From: an uncultured beta proteobacterium
Lineage (GTDB): Bacteria > Pseudomonadota > Gammaproteobacteria > Burkholderiales > Burkholderiaceae_C
Direction: 5' to 3'
DNA: 41,826 nucleotides
Assembly (NCBI GenBank): GCA_903873485.1
Contig: CAIQOO010000222.1
Coordinates: forward strand, 1-41,826
Shown: one piece after another, positions 24,199 to 32,018 of the stretch
How the letters are laid out: each line of letters starts with the position of its first letter
How positions within the stretch are numbered: position 1 is the stretch's first letter
The notes under the pieces: model-generated
Database searches by the model: none
The model's input: the letters and a program-made list of their open reading frames with translations, nothing else
Told to the model about the DNA's origin: nothing
Position numbers and translations under genes: made by a program

Positions 24199-25713
24199 TT
24201 ACACCGTGGTGTGTGGCTTCCAAGAAGATGACGAGCCTACCGGTAGGATGTTCTTTATATAACCATGATGTTTGGGTTTTGTGACCCGAAGATAACCCAT
24301 AACCATTTGAAACCACGAATATACCGGTACACCACCAATACCAAAAGGCAGGGGAATCTTGGTCATCGGCTGAAATTGCCGCCAGCCAATCGCATCACTC
24401 GAAGGAGCCATATTCAAACATGGAATAGAAACCGTACCAGGAATATCACGGTTCACATCGACAAAGGTCGTGGTGGCACCACCCTTGGGGATGATCTTCA
24501 CCAGGCGGAAGTCGCTGACTGCATTGGTGCCGTCCTGACGCGAGCGATAGATCGCATAGCCGGTCTCGGTAGCCGCCGATGATGCGGTGATCGTCAGGGT
24601 AACCTTTTTGCCTGATGCAACAGCCGTCTGTGTGGACAGAGTCACAGCAGTCAGACCCTCGCCATTGCCGCCCACACCAGCCACGGCATAGTAGTAGTTG
24701 CCAGCGCGCGCAGCGGTGAACTGGCTGGCAGCATCGGACGTTGCCGCATCAGCGGTGATCGATGCTGGCTTGAATGCCACATTGGCGGTAGCCGTAGCAG
24801 GCCAGGTCAGTTCGATGGGTTTAGCCATCGGGAACTCGCCGTGGTGCAGGAAAGTGTCGATGTTGGTCTTGAGCACACCCTCGGTCAGGCGGATGCCCTC
24901 AACGTGCGCGCCCAGGGTGGACACGGCATTGGGCTGGGCATTCCAGCGGAAAGCCGGGTCAAGCCCCATGTTCAGATCTGTCTGCACGGCAGTCGGCATG
25001 AAGGTCTCGGTGATGCGACCCCAATTGCCGTAGTCTTGAATCGCGGACTGCAGGCGGGTAAACGGCTCGATGGTGTTCAGGGCGGTGCCTTGCATATCGA
25101 TGACGTGGTCGGAGCCGCACTTACCGGCAGCAATGGATGCGTCAAGCTGGGTGAAGATGCCATCGTACTGGCTCGGGCTTGCAGCAGCGTTGCCGTGAAA
25201 CAGCAAGTATTCGGCATCGGTCAGCAATTGCAGCGCACCGTTGCGCTCTTCAACCGCAATAGGCTCAACCATGTTTTTGCCAATGTTGAGCACGTAGCCG
25301 ACTTGACGCAGAGTCATCAAAAACTTGACCATGCCGACTTCACGGCTGTAATCGCCCTGTGCAGCCTTGACCACGCCCATCTGGGTATTGGTAGAGCCAC
25401 CGAGAATACCACCGATACCGTTTTGACGGGTGTACTCGTCAACGATGTTGGTCGCATTGGTCGATTGCAGCTTTTTGAACAGCACAAAGTGCGATTCTTC
25501 CTGGACCACGGTCTTCATTGCGGTATCGAGCGACTGCACGCCCATTGCGCCACCGCCGGTCAGAGTCGAAACGTCGGTCTGGTAGTTGCTGGCGGTCAGT
25601 GCCTTTTGCAGTTCTTGAGCATCGCCCAGAGAGCCACCAGTCGAGCCACCGAGGACAGGGGCACCACCGGGCTGCATACCGGCGAATTGCGCCATAAGTT
25701 CTTGCGGATTCAT
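24199..25713 (-). CDS. Major capsid protein with Ig/Fn3-like insertion
   Basis: A 504-residue protein, the likely major capsid protein: it follows the protease and scaffold genes, is the largest head gene, and has a good TAGGAAAA ribosome site. The N-terminal 60 residues are Gly/Ala-rich and disordered, a probable cleaved or delta-like region. Residues about 70-300 include TVVQEESHFVLFKKLQSTNATNIVDEYT and MVKFLMTLRQVGYVLNIGKNM, typical of HK97-fold capsid helices. Residues about 327-415 (NYYYAVAGVGGNGEGL, VTLTITASSA, GYAIYRSRQDGT) look like an inserted fibronectin-III/Ig domain that would project from the shell. The C-terminal part (about 430-504) returns to the capsid core. Fold assignment is from context and style, not from a diagnostic motif. 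Confidence 0.8.
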   Translation of the reverse strand: MNPQELMAQFAGMQPGGAPVLGGSTGGSLGDAQELQKALTASNYQTDVSTLTGGGAMGVQSLDTAMKTVVQEESHFVLFKKLQSTNATNIVDEYTRQNGIGGILGGSTNTQMGVVKAAQGDYSREVGMVKFLMTLRQVGYVLNIGKNMVEPIAVEERNGALQLLTDAEYLLFHGNAAASPSQYDGIFTQLDASIAAGKCGSDHVIDMQGTALNTIEPFTRLQSAIQDYGNWGRITETFMPTAVQTDLNMGLDPAFRWNAQPNAVSTLGAHVEGIRLTEGVLKTNIDTFLHHGEFPMAKPIELTWPATATANVAFKPASITADAATSDAASQFTAARAGNYYYAVAGVGGNGEGLTAVTLSTQTAVASGKKVTLTITASSAATETGYAIYRSRQDGTNAVSDFRLVKIIPKGGATTTFVDVNRDIPGTVSIPCLNMAPSSDAIGWRQFQPMTKIPLPFGIGGVPVYSWFQMVMGYLRVTKPKHHGYIKNILPVGSSSSWKPHTTV

Positions 25714-25756
25714 TTGATTTTCCTAAAGTTTGAAAATGGTTACGAGCCTGAAAAGA

Positions 25757-26395
25757 TCAGGACTCAAAAATTCGGTTCAGCAGGCCAGCATCAATGGCCT
25801 CGCCGTGGCGCAGGGACACGTCACACACGGTCAGGTCTTTGCCGGAAATCTTCCCGGAGTTGAATGCCGCGTTGGCCTTCATCATGAATGTTTCGGTGTT
25901 CACCGGTCCCATGGCTTTGCTCATGGACTGATTGGGCATCGTGACCGATTTGCGGCCAGCGCCCTGATTTGCCAAAGTGGCGTAATCGGCTTGCAGTGAC
26001 TTGATCAGCGTGCCTTGCGACTTGATGACATCGACCATGGCTTGAATGGATTTGGCGAGATCGGCTTTTTCAGCCTCAACCGTTTTGCCAAGAGCTTGAA
26101 CTTCCTCATGCAGCGATTTGACAAACTCGGTGCCATCAAAGGCTTCTGTTTCAGCGCCGTCTTCGCCCACCAGGGTGAATGACTTGCCAAACGGCTTTCC
26201 GGGGGCTTCATCACCATCGGGTTCAGCCATGGGCTTTTTCTTTTTTGCAATGGGCTTGCCGTCCTCGTCAAGCTCTTCATCGCCACTGTCGTTTTCAGCA
26301 GCAGCGGCTTGAATGACCTTGTCATCAGCATCAGCGGCATAGCCCTTTTGCAGCGTTTCAAGTTCATTCAACAGCAGTTCGTATGACATTTTCAT
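25757..26395 (-). CDS. Probable head scaffolding protein
   Basis: A 212-residue acidic, largely helical protein between protease and capsid genes, the usual site of a scaffold. It has a charged disordered N-terminal region (EENDSGDEELDEDGKP, KKKKP) and a coiled coil at about 105-145 (EVQALGKTVEAEKADLAKSIQAMVDVIKSQ read in parts). C-terminal basic and helical sequence is typical of the capsid-binding end. Two ATG codons at positions 1 and 3 share a ribosome site TAGGA. An in-gene box of the preceding gene (26518-26525) lies about 120 bases upstream. Confidence 0.65.
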   Translation of the reverse strand: MKMSYELLLNELETLQKGYAADADDKVIQAAAAENDSGDEELDEDGKPIAKKKKPMAEPDGDEAPGKPFGKSFTLVGEDGAETEAFDGTEFVKSLHEEVQALGKTVEAEKADLAKSIQAMVDVIKSQGTLIKSLQADYATLANQGAGRKSVTMPNQSMSKAMGPVNTETFMMKANAAFNSGKISGKDLTVCDVSLRHGEAIDAGLLNRIFES

Positions 26396-26409
26396 TTCCT
26401 ATAAATTGA

Positions 26410-27285
26410 TTACCGACGCACGGCCTTTGACCGATTGATGCCCTGCAAAAACTTTTCAACCCATTCGGATGCCTGATCGGCAGGCAAGCTATAAGCAGTC
26501 ATGGCGTAGTTTGTAATGTCACGACCGGGCTTCTTTGCCAGAATGTCACGCGACAGGCGTTCACGAAAATCAAAGTAGCTGTGAATTCCGGTATCGAGTG
26601 ATTGGGTGGCCAGCGCCTGCCCGCCGGTCATGCCGACTGAATTGGTGGCGTAGCCAGCTTCCATCGCCTTGTTCAGCACGAACCCACCGAAGGCTTTGGC
26701 GAACGTGCCAATGGGCAGCGTGGTGGCCGCGCCCAGGTGCTGATTGATTGGCTGAAGGGAAAGGGCCAGGTTATTCCAGCGGGTTTTTGTAATGACCGGG
26801 ATGCGGTCCTTGGTCTTTGGATCAATGCGAATCTCGCGGCTCAACACTGAGCCGCCAACTGATGCGTAATAGCGATCCGGCGGGTTGAGATTGGTCAGGC
26901 CGTCCCAGACCTGATTGGCCTGTGCTGCCAGCGGGGTGTCACCCTGCCTGAGTTGCGCCTTGACAATGGTCTTGTCGCCATCGAACCGGACTCCGACCGG
27001 CTGGCCAACAATCCACTTGGGGCAATCCTCTTGCGGTATGCCGTATTTGTGCGCGACACCGGGCATGGATTTGTGGTCCAGATCGACCACACCGAATTTC
27101 ATGAAAACGTCAAGCGAGTCCTTCAGGGCTTTGGACAGGACAATCTCGCCCTCTTGGTCGCGTGCTTCGCTGGAGGCTTCGACGTAGATGATGCGCTCGC
27201 GCCCTTCCGTGGCCGGACGCGCTTTCATCAGCGTGTCAAAGCGCACGAATTCTGGCAGGGTGGCAAGTAGCTCGTCATCAGTCAT
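26410..27285 (-). CDS. Prohead-protease-like protein
   Basis: A 291-residue protein first in the head module. It matches the serine-protease pattern of prohead maturation proteases: ASSEARDQEGEIV at about 37-49, His71 in VDLDHKS, and Ser142 in RYYASVGGSV, which would be the His/Ser catalytic pair; the third residue is not obvious. Such enzymes cleave scaffold and capsid proteins during head maturation. About 130 residues after the protease core have no recognisable domain. No ribosome site; a GTCGTGAC box is 15 bases before ATG. A second such box occurs inside this gene, also 15 bases before an in-frame ATG. Confidence 0.7.
   Translation of the reverse strand: MTDDELLATLPEFVRFDTLMKARPATEGRERIIYVEASSEARDQEGEIVLSKALKDSLDVFMKFGVVDLDHKSMPGVAHKYGIPQEDCPKWIVGQPVGVRFDGDKTIVKAQLRQGDTPLAAQANQVWDGLTNLNPPDRYYASVGGSVLSREIRIDPKTKDRIPVITKTRWNNLALSLQPINQHLGAATTLPIGTFAKAFGGFVLNKAMEAGYATNSVGMTGGQALATQSLDTGIHSYFDFRERLSRDILAKKPGRDITNYAMTAYSLPADQASEWVEKFLQGINRSKAVRR
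26518..26525 (-). promoter_or_regulatory. In-gene GTCGTGAC box
   Basis: An exact octamer inside the protease gene; 15 bases on is an in-frame ATG (26502-26500) that would encode only the last 30 residues. It may serve the scaffold gene 120 bases downstream, or be chance. Confidence 0.3.
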
Positions 27286-27300
27286 GGCGGCAATAGTGCC

Positions 27301-27308
27301 GTCACGAC
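27301..27308 (-). promoter_or_regulatory. GTCGTGAC box upstream of protease gene
   Basis: The octamer ends 15 bases before ATG 27285, with no ribosome site. The stem CGGCA-CTAT-TGCCG (5 pairs) starts on its last base. Confidence 0.6.
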
Positions 27309-27313
27309 CGGCC

Positions 27314-27553
27314 TCAAGTCTCCAACGTGCGCAGCAGCGCCCCGCGCTCCTTGGTCAGATCAAGGTATTCGTCAGCCGCCTTGGGGTCTGTGATGGCCGT
27401 CTTACGCACCACATCCATGCGCGCCTGGACTTGCTTGAATCGTGCCGTGGCACCGGTGGCAATGGCCTTGTCTTGCGCTGCGCACTGATTCAATGAGGCG
27501 CTGGTTTGGCCGATGCGCTTGCGCAGTTCAGCGGTGGTTTGATCGTGGTTCAT
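27314..27553 (-). CDS. Small coiled-coil protein
   Basis: A 79-residue, mostly helical protein of unknown role (MNHDQTTAELRKRIGQTSASL; ends TKERGALLRTLET). The start at 27553 is chosen because ATGA overlaps the stop of the 703-residue gene and AAAGG lies upstream; the open frame extends further but without support. It ends just before the protease operon box. Confidence 0.6.
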   Translation of the reverse strand: MNHDQTTAELRKRIGQTSASLNQCAAQDKAIATGATARFKQVQARMDVVRKTAITDPKAADEYLDLTKERGALLRTLET

Positions 27554-29661
27554 GGTTTGGCCTTTTTGAAGAAAATGATGCGGGGTTGGGCTTTGGTCAA
27601 TGTAGTTGGCTTGATTTTTATCACCCACTGTAGTAACCTATCCTTGCTGGCATAAATGTCGGCAGCCGTGGCTGATGAGTGACTCTGCATTGTGGTGGAT
27701 AGCTCACCGGCCATTGCTTTTTTTACGATCGACAAATCACGCACGTCCGCGTCATAGTGCAAAAACTCCAAGGTGCCATCTGCCATTTCGCGCGCAGCCA
27801 ACTGCACGACTGATTCCCTCCCGTAAATCGTGGCACGCACACCATAGTGATGCCACAACTTGACACCTGGGTGTGTGCCGTCATCCGGGTTTATCCAGAG
27901 AGGTATGGCGTTTTTGAATAGATCATGCAGAGCCGGGACAATTTGCATCACCCTGTCATCCGCGCTATGCGACTTCATTTCCTTGAATCCCCGGACAACG
28001 AATCGCACAACATCACGGCTTATTCGGTTGGTTTCAGTCTCGTTATCAGGGTAGAGTGTTCGAGCATAGTCGCGTAACTCTTTGCCATGTTTCCCAATCA
28101 AGTCATCCTGACTGACAATAACAGGGGTTGCAACCAGTAGTGCCTGCAATGCCTTTTCATCCGATCCATACACCCCCACCGGCTGATAAAGCGCAGTCTC
28201 CACCGGGTGATCCATGCGCCACTGCACCGCCAGCCGCTCAAACGCCGGGTAGTCGTTGACCGCCAGATCGTCAATGTCGGCGTACCCGAGTTGCTTTGCG
28301 CCATCGGTCAGGTACTTTTCCTGTGCAGCAAGGTCGTCGACCAGGCTTTCGGCCACTTTGAAGCCGGGGCGCTTGTCGGAGAACAGCTTAGGTCCGTAGT
28401 ACGGCACATAGTCATTGAGCATGATGGACTTGCCACCGGGGGATACCACATCGACCAGCAGCCCGGCACTGACAAGGTGTCGCAGCTCTGGCTTGCGCTG
28501 GTCGTAGTCCGCATCCGAGACAACCAGAAAGGCGTGCGCGCCAGCACCAGAAGCCCGCCCAATGCCGCGCAGCCAGGCTTTGGCCCGTGGCATCGCTTTG
28601 GACATGGTGTCGATCAGGGCGCGCGGCACGGATGCCAGCACATCAACCCGTGATTCAAACCCTTTGGTCATCACCAGAATTGGCCCGCCGTCCATCAGTT
28701 CAGACTTGAGTGCTTTGGCTGCCATGGCAACATCGCCGGGGTTGTTGATGGTGACACCCAACATGGGATGATCAAGCGAAGGCGAAGCATGGTAGTCAGG
28801 CCCGGCCAGGTCTGGCTTTTGAATGACGGTGCTTTGGCCCAAGTCGTTGAGCACGCCATACTCATGGTGGTCGATGACTACATGCGCCTTAAATCCGGGA
28901 ACGGATGCACTTAAAATGTTTGTCAGCCGCTCGTCGGCATCTGATGGTGTTGCCTTGCCACTGGGGTGGTTGTGCAGCATGTAGTAGCCATCGGCACGAA
29001 AACGATTAAGGTCATCCCAAACCCCCACCGCAAAGTTGTCCGGCAGGCGCACGGTACCGGGCAGGCGCGATGAATAGGCTGACTCACCGACAACTTCATC
29101 ACCCTTGAGGAACACACACCGGAATGTCTCGAACCGGGGGTCACGGTAAACCTGTGCCAGTGCCGCGAGGTCTTCAGGCGAGGTTATTTTCTGCCCGGTA
29201 AGTTGGGCATGGCCGCTTGCGACAAACGATGCGTAGAGACGAGACCCAAGTAGGGTGGCGGCTGATCCTCCACTATCCCGTAAAAGATGGACCCGTCTTT
29301 TAAGCGCCGCGAGGGCATCCATGCCGATGCGCAGTTGCTTATCAGTGGTGCCTGGACGAGTCTCAAGTGATTGATATGGTGTGCCATTGATGTTGAACAG
29401 ATCGGCCTGTTTGTCATTATGAACCGTTGGTTTGCCTTTTGGCAGGTGTACCCATTGGGTTACTTTTTTGCCGTGCTTGTCAGCAATGAGTTTTTGGTAC
29501 AGGCCGGGGGTGCCTGCTTTGCCACCTTTGGTCAGTGGCTCATCCACAATGCCGAACCGCGCCTTCATGAACGCCAGTGGTGACTTGTCTTTGGGTTGCA
29601 GCCGGTCGCCATAGAAGGCCAACAGGGCTGGCATTCTGTCAATAGAGGGGTTTGGTGTCAT
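27550..29661 (-). CDS. Polyvalent protein with RadC/JAB domain
   Basis: A 703-residue protein. Residues about 185-265 form a RadC-type JAB/MPN domain: a strand-helix lead (FRCVFLKGDEVVGESAYS) then HNHPSG...PSDAD, the metal-binding motif, at about 230-245. The C-terminal 200 residues (SADDRVMQIVPALHDLFKNAIPLW, then HHYGVRATIYG) resemble associated domains of phage polyvalent proteins, large proteins co-injected with DNA to counter host defences. The N-terminal 180 residues include a short segment KKVTQWVHLPKG like the phage 'polyvalent' leader of the 1575-residue protein. The domain between about 280 and 500 is unassigned. No ribosome site; a GTCGTGAC box lies 14 bases before ATG. Confidence 0.7.
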   Translation of the reverse strand: MTPNPSIDRMPALLAFYGDRLQPKDKSPLAFMKARFGIVDEPLTKGGKAGTPGLYQKLIADKHGKKVTQWVHLPKGKPTVHNDKQADLFNINGTPYQSLETRPGTTDKQLRIGMDALAALKRRVHLLRDSGGSAATLLGSRLYASFVASGHAQLTGQKITSPEDLAALAQVYRDPRFETFRCVFLKGDEVVGESAYSSRLPGTVRLPDNFAVGVWDDLNRFRADGYYMLHNHPSGKATPSDADERLTNILSASVPGFKAHVVIDHHEYGVLNDLGQSTVIQKPDLAGPDYHASPSLDHPMLGVTINNPGDVAMAAKALKSELMDGGPILVMTKGFESRVDVLASVPRALIDTMSKAMPRAKAWLRGIGRASGAGAHAFLVVSDADYDQRKPELRHLVSAGLLVDVVSPGGKSIMLNDYVPYYGPKLFSDKRPGFKVAESLVDDLAAQEKYLTDGAKQLGYADIDDLAVNDYPAFERLAVQWRMDHPVETALYQPVGVYGSDEKALQALLVATPVIVSQDDLIGKHGKELRDYARTLYPDNETETNRISRDVVRFVVRGFKEMKSHSADDRVMQIVPALHDLFKNAIPLWINPDDGTHPGVKLWHHYGVRATIYGRESVVQLAAREMADGTLEFLHYDADVRDLSIVKKAMAGELSTTMQSHSSATAADIYASKDRLLQWVIKIKPTTLTKAQPRIIFFKKAKP

Positions 29662-29675
29662 GACGCAAGTGTTGC

Positions 29676-29683
29676 GTCACGAC
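29676..29683 (-). promoter_or_regulatory. GTCGTGAC box upstream of JAB protein gene
   Basis: The octamer ends 14 bases before ATG 29661. From its last bases an unusually stable stem forms: GACGCAA-CAC-TTGCGTC (7 pairs), running directly into the start codon. No ribosome site. Confidence 0.6.
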
Positions 29684-29685
29684 AG

Positions 29686-30048
29686 TTATTCGACCAGTTC
29701 ATGCGCCCGCGTAATGCTGGCCTGGGGCGGTGCAACAAACTTTCGCAGCCAGTCGTCCGGCACGTCAATGAAGGCCAGCCCTGTGCCGCCGTGCTCGCTC
29801 ATGAACGTGCCGCCATTGATGCACGTCACCGGCCAGATTTGGCCCAGCACGGTGTGCTGCTTTTCGTAGGGTGATGGCGGGCAGTAGTGATGCGGGTCGT
29901 TCAGGGTGTTCCACTGATCGGAGTAGGTGCTGTCGTAGTCCCCTTTGGGAGCGTCAGCGTGGACGCGCACCTTGCGCCCGACTGATGCGCCTTTTGGGCC
30001 ATTCGCAGAGTTGATGATGATGGCGATGTCGCCGGGTCTGACGTTCAT
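29686..30048 (-). CDS. Small protein with SH3-barrel-like start
   Basis: A 120-residue protein of unknown role. The start MNVRPGDIAIIINSANGPKGASVGRKVRV resembles a small beta-barrel (KOW/SH3-like). No catalytic motif. An AGAGG sequence lies 12 bases upstream. It belongs to the accessory segment before the head genes. Confidence 0.55.
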   Translation of the reverse strand: MNVRPGDIAIIINSANGPKGASVGRKVRVHADAPKGDYDSTYSDQWNTLNDPHHYCPPSPYEKQHTVLGQIWPVTCINGGTFMSEHGGTGLAFIDVPDDWLRKFVAPPQASITRAHELVE

Positions 30049-30093
30049 AGTGTTTTATGCCTCTAGCCCTTGCTGTACTTGCGTGGAGTGCTA

Positions 30094-30447
30094 TTAATTT
30101 TTTAGTGGTGGCGTGCCAACGCCGGTAATCTGCGTTTTCGGGAATGGGTCATAAACAGGCGTGTCGTCATCCGGCGTGGTCATGATGAGTTGCCCGAGAT
30201 GCGCCACTTTCCCGATGTACCCGCCACGATCCCGGATGGTGATCGCACTCATGGCCGTCTTGACCTCGGCATTGAGTGAGTTGGCTGCGCTATCCACCAG
30301 TTTGGCGGCGGCCACGGCATCCTCGCTGCTGATCTCTTTTCGCAGCAGGGCCAAGAGGGCTTGCCCGGCAATGCGCCGGAAGTCGCCAGCGGTTTTCACC
30401 TCGACCATGTCGTTGAGGGCTTCGAGGGTTTTGGGAGTTTCTTTCAT
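30094..30447 (-). CDS. Hypothetical helical protein
   Basis: A 117-residue protein of unknown function. Its start overlaps the stop of the zinc-finger gene by four bases (ATGA), so the two are coupled. Helical N-terminal half (DMVEVKTAGDFRRIAGQALLALLRKEIS, read in parts) and a Pro/Thr-rich tail. Confidence 0.55.
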   Translation of the reverse strand: MKETPKTLEALNDMVEVKTAGDFRRIAGQALLALLRKEISSEDAVAAAKLVDSAANSLNAEVKTAMSAITIRDRGGYIGKVAHLGQLIMTTPDDDTPVYDPFPKTQITGVGTPPLKN

Positions 30448-31016
30448 GATGATGCTTTCTTTGGGTTGGTTAGTTGCTTGATTTTCTTGGAGATGCGCTT
30501 CATGGCTATTGCTTCGCGCTTGAGTTCTAGTATTTTTGGAGGGGCTTGGGAGGCGGGGATTTTTAGGATTCCGGCCACATATGAATTCGACAGTTGGACT
30601 GAATTTCTGGTATTTATGGCTTTCACTTTTTCAGGATTTTCTGCGCGGTACTTGGCAGCTATGGCTTTCATTTTTTCAGGATTTTCTGCGCGGTACTTAT
30701 CATTTTTGGCTTTCACTTTTTCAGGATTTTCTGCGTGGTACTTGGCAGCTTTGGCTTTCACTTTTTCAGGATTTTCTGCGCGCCACTTGGCTGCCATGGT
30801 GCTATTGCATGCCTTGCAATATTTTTGCAGACCGTCTTTTTTTATCTTTTCTTTGCTGAAATCCCCCAGCGGTTTAACCACCCCGCACTTGGTGCAAGCC
30901 TTGCTGGTTGGTGCTTCATCTGTCATGTTGCCTATCCGGGTGGTCGTTTCGATGCCTGAATTATGAAGCATTTTTATTTCGTTTGCAAATGCTTTTATTT
31001 CTTTTTTTGTTGCCAC
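30444..31016 (-). CDS. Zinc-finger protein with basic 15-residue repeats
   Basis: A 190-residue protein with a four-Cys zinc site (C41-x2-C44...C67-x2-C70: CTKCG and YCKAC), as found next to HNH nucleases and in phage recombination-endonuclease-like proteins. It is followed by four repeats of about 15 residues (AENPEKVKAKAAKYR type) at about 79-138, a charged helical arm. No HNH residues follow, so nuclease function is not supported. The start is uncertain: the frame opens at a GTG (31016) overlapping an AGAGG, but ATG 30926 has a GGATAGG site. Divergent from the plus-strand cluster with about 30 bases between. Confidence 0.6.
   Translation of the reverse strand: MATKKEIKAFANEIKMLHNSGIETTTRIGNMTDEAPTSKACTKCGVVKPLGDFSKEKIKKDGLQKYCKACNSTMAAKWRAENPEKVKAKAAKYHAENPEKVKAKNDKYRAENPEKMKAIAAKYRAENPEKVKAINTRNSVQLSNSYVAGILKIPASQAPPKILELKREAIAMKRISKKIKQLTNPKKASS
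30616..30795. repeat. Four tandem 45-bp repeats
   Basis: Four consecutive 45-base units (30616, 30661, 30706, 30751) with few differences encode the 15-residue repeats of the zinc-finger protein. Units 1, 2 and 3 differ mainly in the last 10 bases. Confidence 0.9.
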
Positions 31017-31046
31017 CTCTCGCGCCTTGTGGCATGATCAGCAACG

Positions 31047-31316
31047 ATGGATTACGACGAATTCAAACGAAACCTGCGCGCGACCGGCTTGTCCATCGTG
31101 GAGTTCGCTGCACTCATGCAAATGCCGCACCGGCAGTCGATCACCAACTACAGCAAGATCGGATTTGTGCCGCATCACTTTGCTGTCATCGCGCTGCTGA
31201 TGGTGGCGCTTACCGATGCGGGTGGCGATGTGCGTGCCGCGCTGGGCGGGATTGAAATGACGCGCAAGAAGCCGCGCGGGGCTGGCTTCAAATCGAAACA
31301 GGATGTTGAAAAATGA
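31047..31316 (+). CDS. Small putative HTH-like protein
   Basis: An 89-residue protein opening the plus-strand cluster. It begins MDYDEFKRNLRATGLSIVEFAALMQM...SITNYSKIG, a pattern like small XRE/Cro-type helix-turn-helix proteins (SIVEFA..MQ...SITNYSK). A DNA-binding role is plausible but weak. The stop overlaps the next start by four bases. Its C-terminus is basic. Confidence 0.55.
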   Translation: MDYDEFKRNLRATGLSIVEFAALMQMPHRQSITNYSKIGFVPHHFAVIALLMVALTDAGGDVRAALGGIEMTRKKPRGAGFKSKQDVEK

Positions 31317-31579
31317 ACTTTGAAGCCCTTGGAAAATACCACCACCTGCGCAGTACCCGCGCCGACACGCTGCGCAAGCTGCACATCATGGGCAAAGCCG
31401 TGGTGACGCTTGGGCGCAACTTGGATAACTACAACCCGCCCTACCCCGGTATCGACAACATCACCGAAGACATTGCCCACGCCGAAGTTGCCATTGCTGG
31501 CATCAAGGCACTGGTGCAGCAGGCCGGGGATCAATGGGCTGAAATGCAGCGACTCAAGACTGAGTACAACCTGGAGTAG
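31313..31579 (+). CDS. Small hypothetical protein A
   Basis: An 88-residue helical protein of unknown role. Its first residues MNFEALGKYHHL resemble MNYEAFGRYTDA of the third gene, suggesting an old duplication. It overlaps the preceding gene (ATGA). Confidence 0.6.
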   Translation: MNFEALGKYHHLRSTRADTLRKLHIMGKAVVTLGRNLDNYNPPYPGIDNITEDIAHAEVAIAGIKALVQQAGDQWAEMQRLKTEYNLE

Positions 31580-31610
31580 ATTGGTGTTTTTGACCATCAG
31601 GACACCCGCC

Positions 31611-31904
31611 ATGAATTACGAAGCCTTCGGGCGCTACACCGATGCCACCGAAAAAGCCAAAAGCGCCGCGACCGAGGTGCGCAATGCTTTTGCCAAGTTG
31701 GGGCGATTGACCTTGAGCATCAACGCCGGGTCAGACACCATTGCCAGCGAGTACGACTTCGAGAAAATCCGTGCTGCTGTTGACGATGCGCAGGCCGCGC
31801 AAGTGGTGATGCTGGGTGAAATAGCCAAAGCCAACCATGAGGCTGTCGCTTGCGAGAAACCGGCGCTTAGGCTGTACCGGTCGAACTTCGACAAAAGCGC
31901 TTGA
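31611..31904 (+). CDS. Small hypothetical protein B
   Basis: A 97-residue helical protein of unknown function, a possible distant paralogue of the preceding gene by its start. ATG at 31611 is chosen over an upstream extension in the same frame because AGGAC lies in front. It is followed by the terminator at 31986-32014. Confidence 0.6.
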   Translation: MNYEAFGRYTDATEKAKSAATEVRNAFAKLGRLTLSINAGSDTIASEYDFEKIRAAVDDAQAAQVVMLGEIAKANHEAVACEKPALRLYRSNFDKSA

Positions 31905-31985
31905 ATTGTCTTGCGCTAGCTGTAGAATTGCAAAATGGTGGCAGAGCCGGAATAACCCGTGCAGGGCGCGAGCGGTAAGTCACTC

Positions 31986-32014
31986 AAAAAAGCGCGAGCA
32001 CCTCCGCGCTTTTT
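31986..32014. terminator. Bidirectional terminator of convergent genes
   Basis: A stem AGCGCG / CGCGCT (31991-32010) flanked by five A on one side and four T on the other, between the plus-strand cluster and the minus-strand nuclease gene. Confidence 0.8.
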
Positions 32015-32018
32015 GTTT

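Noticed and set aside
30616..30795. Regular repeats considered as CRISPR
   Set aside because: The repeats are contiguous 45-base units in frame with a protein, without spacers.
31905..31985. Possible tRNA or small RNA before the terminator
   Set aside because: No cloverleaf or anticodon arm can be formed; the stretch only resembles a short untranslated region.
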